A DNA stretch of 64,000 nucleotides from Pelodera strongyloides. Taxonomy: Eukaryota; Nematoda; Chromadorea; Rhabditida; Rhabditidae. How positions within the stretch are numbered: the stretch's first letter is position 1; every line of letters begins with the position of its first letter. Below, piece by piece: positions 50,745 to 63,498 of this stretch. The stretch is from positions 310,001 to 374,000 of the forward strand of contig JAANDG010000039.1 of the NCBI GenBank assembly GCA_036852015.1. The letters run 5' to 3'. The position numbers and the translations under genes were made by a program. The notes below the pieces were generated by a model. That model ran no database searches, was not told the origin of the DNA, and saw nothing but the letters and a program-made list of their open reading frames with translations.

Positions 50745-51062
50745 TTACAACATACATAATTCATATTTACGATTGACAGATGGTTTATCATCACGAATGA
50801 GCAGGGCTTCACTGATAAGCAGTCTACGGTAATTAGGCTGACGATCAAGAATAGATACAGTAATTGAAAGATCACATGAAATGTGAGAATCGTTGTAATG
50901 CGAGAATAATAACTTATTCTTAGCCTTATGTTGAAGAATCCTCTCTCTAAGAGGATGATTAGTCTCACCTATGTAACATTGTTCACAAATGTTGCATGTC
51001 ATTTTATAGACTACCATCCGCACCAGGCAATCTCCAAACACACCCATGTATGAGTACCACAC
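50745..51062 (-). pseudogene. Relic of a GIY-YIG endonuclease domain, Penelope-type retroelement
   Basis: A 105-residue minus-strand frame contains VVYKMTCNICEQCYIGETNH then PLRERILQHK, a downstream SHYNDSHISCD block and RRLLISEALLIRD with DKPSVN. This is the GIY-YIG arrangement found at the C-terminus of Penelope-like and related retroelement polyproteins (Y...C..C...YIGET.. R...H ... H ... EA.LI ... LN). No reverse transcriptase is seen beside it, so only the tail end of a 5'-truncated element remains. Retroelement membership is inferred from the motif; a host GIY-YIG gene is less likely given the missing start and lack of introns. Confidence 0.7.
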
Positions 51063-51691
51063 TCCTCGTGTAGCTTGTGCTAGTCCAGCGCAGGTTACCT
51101 GCCTTAGTTGTTTGGTTAGATATTCTTTACTTGAAGGTGTTCTTTTCTCTTCTCTGCCTTTTGTCTAATTCAGATGCGGCAACATAGAGCTTATTGGAAC
51201 AAACGATCATAGTCATACGATTAGATGCGTGAAGTCAGCGCAACGAAAGAACACTTATAATTCGTCATTTGTTGTTTCATGTAGGGTTTAGATCCCACCG
51301 CTTTTTCTCGTGAAAATCGAGTATGTACCTGATATTCAGGATTACCGTACTTGCTACAGATGCTGTCGTCCTATTATTTTGTGCGACGTCATTTTTGTGG
51401 ACAGCAAGCATCAAACGTTCTTTTGTGAGTTCTAAGTTTGTAATTGTTTGATCTTTTGTTTGTTAGCGTATTCTATGGGACAGCCTTACACATAGCCTTC
51501 AATATGTTGCTATCTGAACCCTTCCGCCTTTCGTTTGTCGACCCTGAACCTCTCAAAGGTTGTGTTTTGCGTTGTTGCTCATTTAACACCACGTACTCTT
51601 ACCGTTACTATATAATTTGATTAAGCATGTGTACGTAAAGCATACATGTTACAGGTACTCGTGGAAATCGTTAAGTGCGCCTCAGTGCATA

Positions 51692-52590
51692 ATGGAAAAC
51701 AACCGGTGGGGTCTTTACATTTTTTATTCGTTGAATGTATGGTTATTGACACAAGTCTCCCACCGTGCACGTGTCCGAAGCCGTTATATAAGCGGTCTTC
51801 TTTTAGTCGCGGCTCAACTTCAAACTGTGAGTGTTCTCGTTCATTACTCGAGGACGAGGCGGCCGCGGCCATTCGAGAGATTTCTTTTGCAGTCCGCCAT
51901 GCAAGTGTTTCGGAAATGTTGCCCAGGTAAGTCATCTAAGAACTGTGTTCTTTTAAATAAACTGCTCCAAAGAGCAGAAGACAAGGATATCCGACAGGTA
52001 TGCCGTATATCATTTCATATTCAACCGGTATTCCATATTTAGGACAGAGGAACTCTTGTTTTTAAATCTCACCTCACTGGAAGGTCAATGTTATTGCATT
52101 GAATTGACAGTGCGAGGATGGAGGATAGCTTCTCATCGGTGAGTTATTTCGCGCGGTTTCTTACGAGTTCCCTTTGGTTGACGTTCTTTCTCTGTATTGA
52201 TTGTTAACCAATAAACCATTATTATTATTATTATTTCTTCTCGATCCACTAGCCAAACATATGCTAAGCTACCCGGAGAGCCTACCTCTGTACTTTTTGT
52301 TAGGGATGCCAATGCCATACGTTTTACGCAGTAGCTCCAAGATGCCTAATTTAGCTTTATGTCATTTTGTTTACCTTGCAGTGAATTACGTCTCATATTT
52401 TAGGCACGACTGCATGAACGGCGATTTTCGGCAGTTGAATGTTCACGTTGCCTATTTCGAGTCCATTCAGCGGTTGATGGACTGCATATCACCCGAATAT
52501 AGGAATAAATTTGCCGCGTCCCTGATTTCCAAATTAAATGAAGTTCAAATGAGATTAAACAAAGAGAACGGTGAGGACCATAGAGCATAA
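51692..52590 (+). CDS. GSKIP: GSKIP-like protein (GSK3-beta interaction protein domain)
   Basis: Five small exons: 51692-51705, 51807-51926, 51973-51997, about 52050-52138 and 52404-52590, giving about 144 residues (human GSKIP has 139). The start reads MENNRRGSTSNCECSRSLLE. Next come DEAAAAIREISFAVRHASVS and EMLPRAEDKDI, aligning with the family's EAEAVV..FAV.. region. FLNLTSLEGQCYCIELTVRG matches the beta-strand core, and AYFESIQRLMDCISPEYRNK with FAASLISKLNEVQ matches the GSK3-binding helix (conserved SP-YR--F---L---L pattern). The family binds GSK3, and vertebrate members also bind PKA. The junction before the fourth exon uses an unusual GACAGAG acceptor and is the least certain part. It lies 507 bp upstream of HYOU1 on the same strand. 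Confidence 0.78.
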
Positions 52591-53096
52591 ACTCTACTGG
52601 ATCCATACCACGATGATGCCCAAGTTTGTTTATTCCTGATCCAGTAGAATATCCATTTCACTATACAGTGCACAGGTGGACTGTTCGGTACACCCAACCT
52701 ATATTTCTGATTCCTTTTTTTTTTTACACTGCTTGCTTTATCACTGATTACCGTCCTTATTCTAGCCATTTTTAAATGTTATCTGTACTATAATTATTAG
52801 GTGAATAATTAGGCAACACTTGCCTTGTCCAAGTTTGCTGTGAGATTATCTTTCTGTGATACAACAACTCTGATGGGTGCTGCTTTTGTTATTTTTACAT
52901 TTCTTCTTTGTCATACTGAGTAAAACGATTCGATTAATTACCTGTTTTTTTTGTCTTGCTCAGTTGTTCTACATCAATTACGTACTTGTTTGTTTTACTT
53001 CTTTGTCGTTCGTTTTACCATGTTTTGTTGCATCTCATTTTATTGCGTATGTTATGTTTTATTCATTTACTTACTTCTTACTTCAGATGGGTACTC

Positions 53097-56000
53097 CTCT
53101 CCTTCGATGGAGTCTTTTTCCCGTTCTTCTAATATCATTTGTGTCAATATGCGGTAAGTCATTTAGATTTAGTTAACTTGACAGTGAATCGTCGTTTGGA
53201 TACCTGAGATGAGATCATGGGTGCTATGTTAGTTGGTTATTTCTGCCCCATCATATATTAACTACCATGATTTCTATTGAAAGAGGCTGTGTACTGTACG
53301 GATTGTGTTTTCACCCTCAACTTTTTCAGAGGCTCAAGGCTTTGCTGCCATGTCAATTGATTTTGGCTCAAAATTCCTGAAGGTTGGACTGGTGAAGCCT
53401 GGAGTTCCACTAGAAATTGTGTTGAATAAAGAAAGTCGCAGGAAAACTCCAAACCTTGTTTATTTGGGGAAGGATGAGAGGTTTGTTATTGTTGTTTTCT
53501 GTTGTTGTTATTGCAAGTTTTGTAAGGAATTGACATTTATTAGCAACACAACACACTTGTTTATGCAGCGTGTACGAAACATACCTTCGAAGTGTAAGAA
53601 AAGATCGAAATTAATTTCGTAACCGTAAAGTTTCATTTTTTCCAGTATCTCTGTAGCTGTTCGTATGCGTCGCGGTGTCATCCGTTCACTTTATACTAAT
53701 AGCTTTCTTAGAGTGTAGCTATTCAATTTAGAGCTTTTGGTGACGCGGCTGCCGCTTTGCAAATCCGTTACCCGCATCTGGTGTACAGTATGGTGAATGA
53801 GCTTGTTGGAAAGGAGATGGTCCATCCCCTTGTCAAAGAATACATGCAGAGTGGACTTCCGCCAGTAATTGCACATCCCAACCGTTCGACAGTTGCTGTG
53901 GAAGCTCAGTGAGTTTTAGTTCTGGCATGGCAGTTGGCCTCGTCAGATTCAGTTTGCGCGGCCTGTTTGTAGACTGACGAAACCTCTGGATATGGTGAAA
54001 ATTCATCACTGATGTAGTGCACGATTTACATTCAAGTATGGGTCTTACCTCGATGTCCCTTATTATTGTCTGCGGTCTGCAGCGTTTATGTATAATTACT
54101 GATTTTAGTGGAAACATCTATTCGATCGAGTCACTAATTGCAATGACCCTCTCGCATGCTCGGCACTTCGTTGAAGCATTTGCCGAACAAACTGTAAAGG
54201 TATATTTTTTATGTGATATTTTTTCCTTGAGTATGCTAGGTTGGGTCCCTTACTCTATTCTGGGTATTGGATATATGGTTTCCAGTTTGTTTCTACTGTA
54301 TTTCTATAGTTTTCTATTATTTTCAAGAAGTGTAACTTGTGAACGTGATAAATTATTCGGTTCTAATTCTTTCAGGATGTTGTAATCTCGGTTCCCGTCT
54401 TTTTCAACCAGGCAGAAAGGACGGCAATCGCGAACGCAGCCAAGATTGCCAAGTTGAACCTTCTCCAGGTTTGTGATGCATTTTTTGACGTATTCGACTT
54501 TTCCCCGTATGTGTGTCAATCTTCTTATCTAGACAACATTTCATGCACATTCAGGGAATCAGGAATTCAATTTGACATCCTCGGATAAAGGGTCCCCGCT
54601 CTTAGGGCGTATAAAATTGGTTTATTTTATTTATATGCCTTTTCAGCTTATCAACGATGGTACAGCTGCTGGTTTGAACTATGGAATCTTCCGTAGGAAC
54701 CAGGTGATTTCTTTACTATGATTTAATTCAGTTGGGTTCGACCTCATTTGTGTCAAAGTTTCGTTGTATCAGTGGTGGTAGTGGTAGAGAGTAGAACTGT
54801 TGGACTCATCAAAAGAACTTTAGATTACCGAGAAGCCATCGCGCATGCTAATTTATGATATGGGTGCATCGAAGACTACGGCTACACTAGTGGAGTACAA
54901 GCTGGTGAAGGAGAAGTATTCCAAGGAGCCGCAAATGGCTGTTCTAGGAGTTGGATACGACCGGTTGGTAGTTGCTTTGACTCTTTTATGATCGTTTCAT
55001 TTGTGAGCTTACCGACTACATATTGATGACCGCTTAAGTTTTTAACGAAAATAAGTTTTTATAGCTGCGTTTTTTCCCCACCGTTAGCAATCCAATTTGA
55101 GCACTAAATCACTATTTTCAATAATTTCATATTTACCGTATTTTGCTTTCAAAGATTTTTTCAATTTAATTTGAGTTGAGCACTGTTTTGATTTTTTAAA
55201 TTTACGTTTGTTCCAATCGTTTAGAACTCTTGGTGGTGAGGTGATCACTGTGAAGCTGCGAGAGCTTCTGATTGAGAAGTTCAGAGCTGCATACAAGACG
55301 GAGAAAGATGTGACGACCAGCCCGAAGGCTATGGCCAAGTTCTACAAGGAGGCGGAACGTATCAAGCAGGTGGATTCTTTGCTTGGTTAGCCTAGCTCCT
55401 CAATTAGGGTGATTACTTCTTCTAAGAGAGCAGCCTAATGCCAAGTTTTGACATTTTTCTCATTTTATTTGCTACTTGGATACGTTAACTCGAAAGTGTA
55501 CTATAATGGGAACACAATTTTTTGCAGGTTCTCTCAGCGAACACCGAGCATTTTGCTCAGATCGAAAGCGCTCATGAAGATGTTGTAAGTTTTGTCAGTT
55601 TTGAATGCGCAATCTCTTATCTCTACGATAGAATGATTGCTAACGGTGCTTTGGATTGTAGGTAACATTTATTTTGGTTTACGAATTCATTTATCGCTAG
55701 TCGTCAAATATAAACTTGTGGCAGGACATGCGCATCAAGGTCACTCGTGACGAACTGAATGAGTTGTTGACCGAACTGCTGACTAGAATGGTTGCCCCCG
55801 TCTACCAGGCTGTAGTTATGGCGGATTTGACCATGGACCAGGTACGAGGCAGTAATTTCGTTCGTGATGGTAGTATTTACCGTATGATAGCTTCGCCACA
55901 CAAAAATTATGTAGAACAGTTTTGTTTACAATATACGAGTCTACGCATAATATTGCTGCCTAGTAGATCTAGGTCCCGAGTTTCGTGCTTGGTATGCATT

Positions 56001-59000
56001 TTACGACGCAGAATTTCGGCTGTGGTAGAGAGTAATTATGAATTCAACTTCAACATTTTAGATCGACCAGTTCGTGCTTATGGGTGCCGGAACTCGAGTG
56101 CCAAAGGTGCAGGAGATGCTGCAGAAGGCGATTGGAGAGTGGGTTTTATTATTAGTTTAGTGATACACTTCGTGAAGGACCACTTTCCCGTTCACTCACA
56201 CGCACATATTGCTTGGACGGGTTGAGCCGATTGTGCTTTGAAAAGAATGTTTTTTTTGCAGTATAGAATGCCTGAACGATTAGCTAAAGATTCTGCGTAT
56301 TACTATTCAAACAAACTGTAAGTTTTTGTCCATATTATTCAGTGCTTTGGTTGCTTTCAGAAAGGAGTTGGGTCGCTTTTTGAACACTGACGAGGCAATT
56401 GCCATGGGTGCTCTCTATCAGGCAGCTGAATTGAGCAAGGGATTCAAGGTGAAGCCGTTCCGAATCCAGGACATCCAGATACAGCCGATTCAGGTGGGAG
56501 ATATTACCATTGGGTATTGTTTTGATTAAGGAACATAAAGCGGTGTGGGACGTGGGTTGTGAAAGTATGTTGATGTTGCGGAACATAAAGCGGTAAGGGA
56601 CGTGGTTTGTGAAACCTATGCTGTGTTGCACTGTTGCACAGCTGATTCCCATGTATTGTATGTAATTCTGTCCTCGCAGTATTTATATTCTGTTTCATTA
56701 GCATCATGTTTCAGCCATTTTTGAAAATTGAGTGCGCGGTGGCCGGTGCAGGTGTTAGTTGTCTCTTGAGCTTGAGTTGGTGATCTAGATCTTTATTTTG
56801 TACATTACCCTTACATACCTTAGGTCAACTTCATTTCGAAGCAAAAGAATGAGGAAACCGGCGAGGTGACTGAGAAACCCATTCAGAGAGTGATATTCCC
56901 CTACAAGTCGTTCTTCCCATCATCTAGAAAGGTATTTTGACTTGTTCAAGTTTTTAAGTTTCATAGCTTTTGTACTTTTCTGCGGAATATTTATATTTAC
57001 TCCAGTAGTAGATTAAAGTTACCTTATTTGTGTTTTTGTGGTCGCTGGTCTCGCCTTGTCCGTTGTGTATTGTTTCGGAGTTTATTAGCAGCGTTTTAGG
57101 TGATCTCCTTCACTTCGTACACGGAAGATTTCAACTTTGACCTGAACTATGGTGATATGTCACACTTGACTGAGGATCAGAGGAAGTTAGTATTTCTATT
57201 ATTATTTATCCTTGGCGCATGACTTGTTTGCTTTATCAAGAATCTATATGGTCACAAGTTTGTATTATATGTATTAATAATATGCCGAGCCGATGCATTT
57301 CAAGTCCTTCACGTTGTTATTGTGATTTGTGATATGGATCATATTTTTTAGTCTCTTGGGATCGGCCAACATTAGTCAGATCTCTGTGGCAGGATTGAAG
57401 AAGGCCCTTGAGGAGAAGCTCACCGACGATAATGTTCTTAAGGGCGTTAAGGTGAGAGACATCTTTATTTCAGTCTTGCCACTTTCCTATTTATGATAGT
57501 GTAACCTTCAGTTTTTCGTAGTTTATTGGTTGTAGTTCTAATTTGAATTTTTTTTGCGACACTCTGTGCATTGGCTGCATTTTGAGATATTCTGTTTAAT
57601 TTGCCGCAGTACGAAGTATGTTTTTACTGCTAGTCTACTAGTACTTTTTACTTTTACTTACTAATTCTCCAATTCTCGAGTGCGTTACTAAATATAAATA
57701 CTATCCAGGCTGCCTTCTCCGTCGACGGATCAGGCCTTCTGAAACTGGAGGGAGCTGAAGCTATCTTGGAACGCAAACCGAAGGGCGTTGTTGAAAGTGA
57801 GTGATATCGTATCTTTATTTTTATCAATGGAATTGACTTTGTAAAATGGTGATTGTCTAGTATCTAGTATCTAGTGTAGTAGTCAGTACCTTAATTATTC
57901 TATTATTAGTTCTCCTGTCTTACTAACAGTAACGTCGGATCTTCTTTCAGACAAAGAATCCGTTGGTGCATTTGCTGGTACGTTTAGTTATAACAGGGTT
58001 AAGTATTAGGGCTTATTTGGATGCGTCCATCAGCGAGAAGCTAAATTTCTTTTGATTATCAGTTATGGCTTTGTGGGGTTCTAAATCTTTCGGTTCTTCT
58101 GTGTTTATTGGGAAAACTGTCCTATTATGGGTTTCTACGCTGTGTTCTAGACCGGCTCGCAGTTTATCAAGAGGTTCAACACGTTGCATCCCTTATTTTC
58201 TCATTGTTTCGCTTTGACGGGTTTATCTAGCTGCACGTCCTGGTTTTTGTCTAATTTACTGCGGTGATACTAATTATTTTTATTTATTGGTTTATCGAAA
58301 AGAAAGCACATCCTTCAGTAAGGTGAGAGGTGGAACCTTGACCTTTGACCTTTTATCTTCTTATTGTAGCAATTGCGAACAAGATCAGCAGCTACCTGAG
58401 CTCGGATAAGAAGGAGGAGGGAGAACCAGTAGAGGAGCAAAATAGTGAGGCCAAGGAGGAGACGGCGACGGAAAATGGAAATGATGAACAAGAAGAGAAC
58501 AAGGAAAACACGGAGAGTGCGGAGAAGCAGAAGGTTGGAGATCATTAAAAAAGAAAGAATTGAAAACCACTAATTGTAATACAATTGGCGTCACTTTTTG
58601 TCTCGTACTGAAAAGTTACTTTACTGTAATACCGTAAACCTTAGTAGGCGGAAAACCGAGGGTCGTCATCGTGGTGAAGAGGAGTCAGCACGACCGCTCG
58701 GTGGGTGGTCCTTTTTTTAGTCAAATTTGTGAAAATGAAAGTTTAATTTAGGGAGAAGAGACCCAGAAGGAAACCAAGAATGAGAGTGAATCGAAGGAGA
58801 GTGAGGGCAAAGAAAAAGAGAATGGAAAGAACAAGTCGGACGAGGAGAAGGAAAAGACAACGACGAAGAAGAATGAGACAGTTGTGAGTTTTTGGATTCC
58901 AAGTTTCATTGAATTGAATGCCTTCTACTTTGTATTTCTACTCCAAGTCTTTCTCTTTGTCGCTGATAGATTTTTTTGTTATATACGATCTTTTGCATGA

Positions 59001-61899
59001 TTTGTACAGTGCCGCAATAGTTCTTGATTTATTCATTTTCGGTTTCTACTGTTTTTCTCCATTTCTTCCGCTTTGCTCTCCTTATCGCTTATCGCACATG
59101 GTCTTATCACTTGCCTTTATTTGTGAAGTACGTTGCGTTTGCACTTTTTGCGTCAGTGAGATGGTATCAGCAAGACTGTTTCAATCCTAGAGATCTATTT
59201 TTGTATTATCTGTGATGCTACGCTAGTGGAAACGGGGGATGAAATTAAAGGGATTTCGTGGTATAATGGGTTTACTGTGGTCATATTGTATAGGTTGCCG
59301 ACATGTTTGTATACATATGTGTGACACGAGATGTTTCCGATTCTGAATTCTGAGCTTCTTACCATTTTCTTAATGTATTGTGGGTAGCCATGAAGTATTC
59401 GTAGAGCTTTCTTTCGGTTTGGTGTCTGGGTAGAGTTCGAGGGAGGTTCTCGTTCTTCCCAGGTGTGTAGTACCGTAGTACGTGTTATATTATTTGCTGG
59501 ATTGCAGCCTGCAGTCGAGAAGGTCAAGCTCAATGTTTCCCAGTTGCACAGAGATGCCACTCACATGGATGTGGATGAAAGGAAGGCATCGATTGCTGTG
59601 TGAGTTGTGGTTTATGATCTGTTCCATTTATTTTACGATTAGAAGACAGGGAACTAGCGTGTAAGTAAATCGTAGCGTGCATTTGAAAAGCACACGAAAC
59701 ACTTTGCTTTTCTCAGTTGTTCTTTAGTACTTTTGGAATTGTTATTAGAGAATTATGTAGTTTGCACATGGTGTTGAAATGCTGGATCCCTTTTCCTTAC
59801 GTTCCCTATTCCGGCACATATGATGGACAGAGAAATTTCAACCACCATGTGCCGTGTCGCTTTAACCGTACAATTAGTTGGCCATTTCGACAACTGGGCT
59901 GTTTGTTTCAGTACACTGGTATTAAGAGAACATATTGAAACCGAAGATACATAATTCAGGCTGCAAGCTTTCGAGAAGGCAGAGAAACTGCGTGCCGAGC
60001 GACAGGCTGCTGAGAATGAACTGGAATCGTATGCATTTGAAGCATCTCTTTTGCGCGAGGAGCAGGATTTCATCGAGTTTTCCACTGAGGCCGAGCGTGA
60101 AGCGATCGCCAAGGAGGTGAACGAATATAGAATACTTTTGTCACACTTGTAATTTCTCCTCAAATTATTTTGTATCTTGTTGTATACTTGTTTTATTGAT
60201 TCATGTTAGTTTCTTGTTGCTTCTTGATTGTATTACTGCTAGTTTCTAGTGGAATTAGCAGTTTGTGCGATGTCAGTTACGTAGTAATGACGTGCTAGTT
60301 CTACGGTAATAATGGTGCCATATGTGTACCGTTATGTAGTGTAGACTCGGGCTCGGGAGATACTTTTGTTGTGACTGTACAGTAGTTTTGAATATTAAGA
60401 AGCAATGGCGAGAAATGTTTCCTCTACCGTTTCTTTTCAGACTGGCCGTGTCCGCGCGTGGCTTGAGGATGATACGGATCTAAGCACACCGACCGACGAG
60501 TTCACCACCAACCTGCGGAAGATCAAGGACCTGGTCACCCCCGTGAAGAAGAGACTGCAGGACCAGACGGTGGGTTGTACTATGTATAAGTAGGGAACAG
60601 AGTACATTGCTTTTTGTAATACGCTAAGCGAGCGGCGATTTTATAAACTATAAAATGTCTGGTATCACCTCTGACTGAGCTGTCGGTGAAGTTTAAGTCC
60701 GTATTTTGTAGACCCGTCCTGCGGCCTTGACCGAATTGGAGGATTTGATCAAGACCACGAAGACAATGATCGCGTCGAGCAAGTTGAACCTGACAGAAGG
60801 CACGCCGAAGGCCATGCTCGATGAGGTGGAGGCATTCGAGAAGAAGATTGAACGGGTAGGATATCTACTGTTGATCATCATTGATAATGGCTTAAGCCAA
60901 CCAGTCAGATTACTATCAACATACGATATGATGGGTTGGATCAGTTTGTCTGTTCGCGATCTAGACCTATCGCCATAATCACCGAGGTTGATATGATACC
61001 CCCTTACTGGCTGTTTTTGACAGGTGTTTCTTCACAGTCTCACAGTCAAGTTATAAGAATGAAAATATAGCTTCCTGTAAACGTAACATAAAGATAAGGA
61101 TAGGGTGCAAGTGCGCATCGTTATTTCAACCGAAATCCGCAAAGTGTGTAATAATATTGTTTTTAATAGTCCAAACATTTTTTTTCAGCTCGAGGCATGG
61201 CTCACCGAGAAGAAGGCCGGACAGGAAAAGACGGCCAAGCACGAGAACCCGGTGCTGAAGACTGAGGACCTGACCATCAAGGTATTTTGGTTGTAATTTG
61301 GAATTTTAGGTGATATAACACTAGGGCGGATAATAGTAGGAAGCGAAAACGGCTTACTGTTACGGTGAATAAAAGGATTGCCACCAATATTGCGAACGCA
61401 TACAAGGGCCGTTGTTTTTGTCCCTGCAAGAAGGGGAAAGAGATCTTTTTATTTTGAGGGTGTATGGTTTTATTCCAGGCGGCCAGTCTCAAGAAGGCGT
61501 TCGTGATGCATATCAAGAAGATGGAAAAGATTGCCACCGACATTGTGAAGGCCCAGAAGAAGGCGGAGAGGGAAAAGAAGAAGAAGGAAGAGGCAGAGAA
61601 GGCGAAGAAAGAGAAGGAAGAGAAAGAGGGAGCAGAGACGACAGAGAAGGTGTGTGTGAATGCGTTTCTCTTATCGTTGTATTGCAATTTATGTGCGGCA
61701 ATCAAAGTTATTATGTTTTTTCATCCAGTTACCTAAATATAGTACATTTGAGTGGAGTTGCCCAACATTGATTTCACCAACCACATGTGTCGTACCACTT
61801 TGACTTTATCTTTTTTTTCAGAAGCCAGCCGACGAGAAACCTGAATCTGAAGAACAGAAGGGGAAGGAAACCCCAGAAGCTGAGAAGACCGAACTCTAG
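53097..61899 (+). CDS. HYOU1: HYOU1/GRP170, ER-lumenal Hsp110-class Hsp70 chaperone and nucleotide exchange factor
   Basis: About 25 short exons, nearly all ending GT and starting after TTTCAG-like acceptors. The ATG (53097) directly follows TACTTCAG. The signal peptide is MGTPLLRWSLFPVLLISFVS. The nucleotide-binding domain has FAAMSIDFGSKFLKVGLVKP and EIVLNKESRRKTPN (53330-53480), DVVISVPVFFNQAERTAIAN (about 54375-54468), NDGTAAGLNYGIFRRNQ, LIYDMGASKTTATLVEY, then LGGEVITVKLRELL and LMGAGTRVPKVQEML. A substrate-binding beta domain follows. Next is an expanded Lys/Glu-rich acidic loop (about 58375-58880) and a helical C-terminus (RAWLEDDTDLSTPTDEF at 60440-60570). The last exon ends EAEKTEL, so KTEL takes the place of the vertebrate NDEL retention signal. 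The family releases nucleotide from BiP and holds unfolded clients in the ER. All family landmarks are present in order; I found no frameshift. Confidence 0.95.
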
Positions 61900-63498
61900 A
61901 TTAGAGACTAGGGAGAAGATGAGATTTGTTGATTGATTATGATATTGTGCGGTGTACTTTGGAGTGGTTGTTATCTCTCCGCACCCGCATTTGTTGTTAG
62001 GTTTCCATTCCACTTTAGGCAGTAAATATACGGCTATTCTTTGCTGGGTTACTTATTGATCCCTTTGTTTGATTGGTTTTAGGAAAGGAAGGGGTTCTAT
62101 GCGTTTTGTGGTAGGCAGTATCAGAAGTTGGTCTGTTGGAGTACTGTACTACCAATTTTGTACCAACTTGGAGTTGTACCATTCATGTTGAATAGTGCTC
62201 TGAGTAGTAAAAGCGAGATCGCAGTACTCCATTCCAGTGTGCGATTTTTATGAGCATTTCTGTTTTAGTTTTATAAGTCATTGCTTCGTTTTATGAAGCG
62301 TTTTATGTATTAGCTTCCCCCCTTTCCTTGACGACCTTATTTTGTGAACTGTAGATCTTTCATTTGTGATATTTAGGTGTACTAATTGTGCAATTGATTG
62401 CATCGAGTAGTTCTTTCCGTTTTTGTTTTACCCTGATTTGATCACTTACTAATAATAATTGGGTTTTATGTAGAGGGTGTTGGTTGTTTAGTCCTAGATA
62501 CGTGGGGGTTGGATTCCCTTAGCGGTAGTAATATCGAGCCATACCTAAATTTGGGTTTTATACAATCTAGTGACTGTAGAGGTTTCCTATCCCAAGAAAT
62601 TTTATTTTCAGTTTGTGCACCCTAAACTTACTATGGTTTTATATAATGTTTATGTATCTGTCTTTTTACCCTAGAAATTTGAGGACGATGGAAGGGGTTT
62701 GTAGATCTGTTTATGTGATTTATACATACTGTATACGTAAAGCCTCTCCCGTCCCAAAATTCCTTCCTTCTGGTCAATTTCTAATCCTAATATAGTTATT
62801 TTTCCCTGTTGTTGGATGTTGTTCGGTGAATAAAGTAGTTCTCGTCTGATTGTGGGTTTTATCTTTTATTTACACAAAACAAAATATGGTTACGGTAGCA
62901 GAATATATTATTCATGGGAACAAAGGGAACATATATATGAAATACATACATTGGAGCTAAAGTTAATAGTAACGGTGCTATTGATGCTGCTGAAGGGTAG
63001 GGCTGTAGGGCAACAAAGATACGCGAAAATGGACGGAAATTGATAAAAACTGAAATAATGTTTATTATCGAGTGACAATAGATTAGCTGATTGGTGTATA
63101 GGCGGTAAATAAAAGGACTGCTAAAGATGAACCAGAAAACCACAACAAAAAAAAGAGAGTATAAACATCTTAGTAGGTATAAAGAAATGAAATGTGATTA
63201 AAATATTTGAACTCTTGGTTCGGAGTGGTTTGCTGTGCTAGGTCTGAAGGCTGATGAGCAGGGTCTGCTGTCACAGCTTGTGGTGGTGTAAGCGACAGCT
63301 GAGATGGAGATCGGACGGCTGCCAGATTTATCAGAACCTCCTGAATGGGGAGAAGGAATAGGGACGTCGATGATACTGTTATAACTCGAATATGCACCAC
63401 AACCAGGCATTTGCCCCTCATTGTGCGCGCGGAAGGTGCGCGGTTCTTCAGTTGAGAGTGACTAACACATTTAGTTGCTACTCTATTGTTTTCGATGT
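61900..63498. other. Convergent 3' region, no gene seen
   Basis: About 1.6 kb between the HYOU1 stop and the minus-strand receptor stop. AATAAA occurs on the plus strand near 62829 and 63104, and TTTATT on the same strand near 62863 could serve as the minus-strand signal. Minus-strand open frames at 63170-63505 overlap the receptor's last exon downstream of its stop and look like 3'UTR. No repeats stand out. Confidence 0.5.

Noticed and set aside
52201..52403. Continuous plus-strand frame upstream of the last GSKIP-like exon (SYPESLPLYFLL and a possible KLPGEPTSVLFVRD exon)
   Set aside because: Joining the previous exon directly to the acceptor before GCACGAC at 52404 gives a compact protein that aligns with GSKIP; the intervening sequence has no counterpart in the family.
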